Shown here: piece after piece, positions 6,042 to 7,977 of the stretch
Position numbering within the stretch: the first letter of the stretch is position 1
Layout: each line of letters opens with the position of its first letter
NCBI GenBank assembly: GCA_030147325.1
Contig: JASLAA010000194.1
Span: forward strand, 1-7,977
DNA from: Arthrobacter sp.
GTDB lineage: Bacteria > Actinomycetota > Actinomycetes > Actinomycetales > Micrococcaceae
Length of the DNA stretch: 7,977 nt
Reading direction: 5' to 3'
Position numbers and translations under genes: made by a program
The notes under the pieces: generated by a model
Databases searched by the model: none
Told to the model about the DNA's origin: nothing
What the model saw: only the letters and a program-made list of their open reading frames with translations

Positions 6042-6985
6042 GGGAGGGCCACCAGGTCCCGGGCATGCATGGCAGCGCCGATCAGGCCCGCGTCCTGCCC
6101 TAACTGGGAGATGGTGAGACGGGGCTTCCGCAGGAACGAAAGCTGCTCCTCGATCCGCCGGTCCAGTGGCTCCAGAAGTGCGGCCCCGGCCTGAGCCAAC
6201 CCGCCGCCGAGAATGACGGTCTCGGTGCCGACCATGGCAACAAGCTGACAGATGCTGAAGGCAAGGGCCTCCACCGCATCCGACCAGATCTCGCTCGCGT
6301 CGTCGTCGCCGGCCTGGCTTGCTACGAGGACCTCGCGGGCCCCGGACACGGTTCGCCCCGTCCGTGCCGCGTACCGGCGGGTGATCCCGCCCGCCGAGGC
6401 GACGGTCTCCAGGCAACCCGACGCGCCGCAGGGGCAGGGGAGCCCCCCCGGCACCCGCGCATGGCCCAGTTCGCCCGCGTAGCCACCCGCACGTACCGGT
6501 CGGCCGTCGGAGAACACTGCCCCGGCAATGCCTGTCCCGATGATGAGCACAACGGCATCGTCGGCTCCGAGACCCGCTCCCGCCCGCATTTCCGCATCCC
6601 CTGCCGCACTCACGTCGTGGCCGAAAGACACGGGAAGTCCGGTCTCCTCGCGCACGCGGTCCCTGAACGGATAGTTCCGCCAGCCGAAGTTACTGGCGAA
6701 AAGCCCGACACCGGCGTCGTCGTCGACAAGGCCGGGAACCACAAGACCGAGCGCGGCCACCTTGATCTCCGGGTATCGAGCCGTGCACTCGCCGGCGAGC
6801 TGAACGACCTGTTCCACCACGGCATCACCCGGACGCCGACCGTCGAGGTGGGTAGCCACCCGGGTGATTCCCCGGAGGTTTCCGCGGTGGTCCACCAGCG
6901 CGAACTTCGTATCAGTACCACCGACATCGATGGCCAGGACTGCGGCGCCGGGGCCGGCGACTCCCACGGGCGTATCGGGGGACAT
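6038..6985 (-). CDS. ROK-family sugar kinase
   Basis: The 315-residue protein has the ROK fold signatures: AIDVGGTDTKFAL (18-30, ATP phosphate loop), SNFGWRN (98-104), GHDVSAAGDAE (122-132) with the presumed catalytic Asp124, a glycine-rich IGTGIAGAVF segment (149-158), and the zinc motif GELGHARVPGGLPCPCGASG plus CLE (171-193; His175, Cys184, Cys186, Cys191). ROK kinases phosphorylate glucose, GlcNAc, ManNAc and related hexoses at O6; here the likely job is making the GlcNAc- or GalNAc-6-phosphate that NagA needs. It lacks the N-terminal helix-turn-helix of ROK repressors, so it is an enzyme. Start: ATG 6985 is chosen, 2 bp after the stop of the SIS gene, with a GAG 8 nt upstream. A TTG two codons earlier (6991) would give a 4-nt overlap and cannot be excluded. 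His123 replaces the Asn usually before the catalytic Asp. Confidence 0.91.
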   Translation of the reverse strand: MSPDTPVGVAGPGAAVLAIDVGGTDTKFALVDHRGNLRGITRVATHLDGRRPGDAVVEQVVQLAGECTARYPEIKVAALGLVVPGLVDDDAGVGLFASNFGWRNYPFRDRVREETGLPVSFGHDVSAAGDAEMRAGAGLGADDAVVLIIGTGIAGAVFSDGRPVRAGGYAGELGHARVPGGLPCPCGASGCLETVASAGGITRRYAARTGRTVSGAREVLVASQAGDDDASEIWSDAVEALAFSICQLVAMVGTETVILGGGLAQAGAALLEPLDRRIEEQLSFLRKPRLTISQLGQDAGLIGAAMHARDLVALP

Positions 6986-6987
6986 GG

Positions 6988-7914
6988 TCAATTCTCGAGG
7001 ACGACTGACCGTGACAGGTGGCGGGGGGCGTCGGGGTTCAGGTTCCGCGCACGGGCGCGGTCCAGCGTGATCCTGTGGACCCGGACGAGGTCGGCCAGCG
7101 GGTGGACGCCGGTGCTGATGTAGTGGGCGCCGGTCGCGGCCACCTCGTCACGCAGTCCGGACGGCGCTTCCCCGAAGACCCAGGTGACCCTTCCTGGCTG
7201 GGCGATGGCGATGGGCCCGTGGCGGTACTCCATCGCGGGGTACGACTCTGTCCATCCCTGGACGCCCTCACGCATCTTGAGTGCGGCCTCGTGAGCCAGT
7301 CCGATGGTCCACCCCGTCCCGAGAAAGCTGAACTGTTCAGCGGACAACAGCTCGTCAGGAGTCTCGGCCGTGACGGCCTCCCTCGCATCGGCGACGGCGG
7401 CAGCGAGGTCGATGCCCATCGACGCCAGGACGTATACCAGCGCTGATGTGGCGAAGCGGGTTTGGACCACGGACTTCTCGTCCGCGAACGGCAGTCCCAC
7501 GACGCCGTCGGCGAGATCGACTGCGGGCGATTCGACGTCCCCCAGGATCACGACAGTGGGGGTCCTGCCCTTGAGTTCGGTGAGCAGGGAAAGTATCTCG
7601 CTCGTCGTACCGGAGCGGGTGATGGCGACGACGGCGTCGTAGGCGCGGGTCGTAACCACGGCGGCCTCCGACGCCGCATACGCATCGGTCTCGCCGTGAC
7701 CGGCGCTCTCGCGGGCAGCAGCATAGGACTGAGCCATGAACCAGGACGTCCCACAGCCGACGACGGCGATCCGCTGGCCCCGCGCGGGGAGCAGGTGTTC
7801 CCGTCCGGCCTGAGCGACGGCGCGTTCCCAGCACTCCGGCTGGGAGGACAGTTCGGCCTCCATCTGGGCGCCATGAAGAGCGGCGGCAGATGCTGATACG
7901 GGAAGCTGCGACAC
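6988..7914 (-). CDS. SIS-domain sugar-phosphate isomerase/deaminase (AgaS / NagB-II / GlmS-isomerase-like)
   Basis: The 308-residue protein has two SIS domains and no glutaminase domain, so it is not a glucosamine-6-phosphate synthase. SIS1 shows RIAVVGCGTSW (48-58, CGTS at 54-57) and VVAITRSGTTSEI (95-107). SIS2 shows FLGTGWTIGLAHEAALKMRE (197-216) and YPAMEYRHGP (225-234). Glu216 and His232 keep the 16-residue spacing of the GlmS pair Glu488/His504, which acts in C1-C2 proton transfer and ring opening. The C terminus NPDAPRHLSRSV matches the GlmS-like tail but has Arg302 where GlmS has Lys603. As first gene of an amino-sugar operon it is probably a deaminase/isomerase for galactosamine- or glucosamine-6-phosphate (AgaS or NagB-II type). 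A deglycase of the FrlB type is an alternative. Start: GTG 7914, because AAGGAG lies 6 nt upstream. A longer TTG start at 7950 would lie upstream of this site and inside the likely control region. Confidence 0.88.
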   Translation of the reverse strand: MSQLPVSASAAALHGAQMEAELSSQPECWERAVAQAGREHLLPARGQRIAVVGCGTSWFMAQSYAAARESAGHGETDAYAASEAAVVTTRAYDAVVAITRSGTTSEILSLLTELKGRTPTVVILGDVESPAVDLADGVVGLPFADEKSVVQTRFATSALVYVLASMGIDLAAAVADAREAVTAETPDELLSAEQFSFLGTGWTIGLAHEAALKMREGVQGWTESYPAMEYRHGPIAIAQPGRVTWVFGEAPSGLRDEVAATGAHYISTGVHPLADLVRVHRITLDRARARNLNPDAPRHLSRSVVLEN

Positions 7915-7920
7915 GAGGTA

Positions 7921-7926
7921 CTCCTT
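7921..7926 (-). promoter_or_regulatory. Strong ribosome binding site setting the SIS gene start
   Basis: On the minus strand AAGGAG lies 6 nt before GTG 7914. It is the best Shine-Dalgarno match in the window and decides the start: the only longer option, TTG at 7950, would translate through it. It suits the first gene of an operon, which cannot rely on translational coupling. Confidence 0.8.
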
Positions 7927-7949
7927 GGGAGAGCGAGCGGGAACGCTCA

Positions 7950-7965
7950 ATGATCACTCATGATC
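7950..7965. promoter_or_regulatory. Candidate operator upstream of the amino-sugar operon
   Basis: ATGATC occurs at 7950-7955 and again at 7960-7965, a direct repeat with a 10-bp period (one helical turn). The same bases also form an inverted repeat, GATCA (7952-7956) and TGATC (7961-7965) around a 4-bp spacer. It lies 36-51 bp upstream of the first start codon, in the only sizeable non-coding stretch ahead of the operon. DeoR-family repressors often bind short repeats of this kind, and the operon encodes one, so it is a reasonable candidate for autoregulation. I did not see a second copy at the internal junctions. No convincing -35/-10 pair is visible, and the promoter may extend beyond the right edge. 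Confidence 0.4.
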
Positions 7966-7977
7966 GTCCAAGCTGTC

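Noticed and set aside
5031..6416. Longer PfkB kinase starting at 6416
   Set aside because: The extra 125 residues are Arg/Gly-rich and would cover a large part of the ROK kinase gene; kinase homology begins right after GTG 6041.
6461..7896. Plus-strand open frames at 6461-7123, 7018-7446 and 7462-7896
   Set aside because: They are shadows of the ROK kinase and SIS genes, with no domain signal or supporting ribosome site.
6988..7950. SIS protein started from TTG 7950
   Set aside because: It would place the AAGGAG ribosome site inside the coding region; GTG 7914 is correctly spaced from that site.
7943..7971. Promoter built on TTGGAC (minus strand, 7966-7971)
   Set aside because: The hexamer resembles a -35 element, but no acceptable -10 hexamer lies at 15-18 bp spacing.

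Overview
The window is GC-rich, tightly packed bacterial DNA with GTG starts, start-stop overlaps and almost no intergenic space. Together with the protein sequences this suggests a high-GC actinobacterium, perhaps of the Micrococcales (Arthrobacter-like); that placement is inference, since no marker gene is present. No tRNA, rRNA, CRISPR array, insertion sequence or phage gene is visible.

Layout. The left edge (1-243, + strand) holds the C-terminal end of an HSL-type alpha/beta-hydrolase (esterase). It converges on a minus-strand block that fills the rest of the window. Read in the direction of transcription (right to left) the block is: a SIS-domain sugar-phosphate isomerase/deaminase (7914-6988), a ROK-family sugar kinase (6985-6038), a PfkB-family phosphosugar kinase (6041-5031), a class II ketose-bisphosphate aldolase (5040-4180), a DeoR-family repressor (4175-3381), nagB (3348-2575), nagA (2578-1433) and, after a 60-bp gap, a spore-photoproduct-lyase-family radical SAM protein (1372-263). 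Junctions between the first seven genes are 2 bp, 4-nt overlap, 10-nt overlap, 4 bp, 32 bp and 4-nt overlap, so they very likely form one operon. A short repeat at 7950-7965, upstream of the first gene, is a candidate operator.

Function. The genes spell out a nearly complete route from an N-acetylated amino sugar to triose phosphates. The ROK kinase would phosphorylate the sugar, NagA deacetylate it, NagB and/or the SIS protein deaminate and isomerise it to a ketose 6-phosphate, the PfkB kinase make the bisphosphate, and the aldolase split it. NagA/NagB fit GlcNAc; the SIS protein, PfkB kinase and aldolase resemble the AgaS/tagatose-6-phosphate branch used for GalNAc. The operon may therefore serve both amino sugars. 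No transporter is in the window; it may lie beyond the right edge.

The most notable points are the two different deaminase families in one operon, a SIS protein with the GlmS Glu/His pair but Arg at the GlmS lysine position, a NagB that keeps the allosteric-site residues known from E. coli, and an apparently catalytically complete spore-photoproduct-lyase homologue in what looks like a non-endospore-forming lineage.
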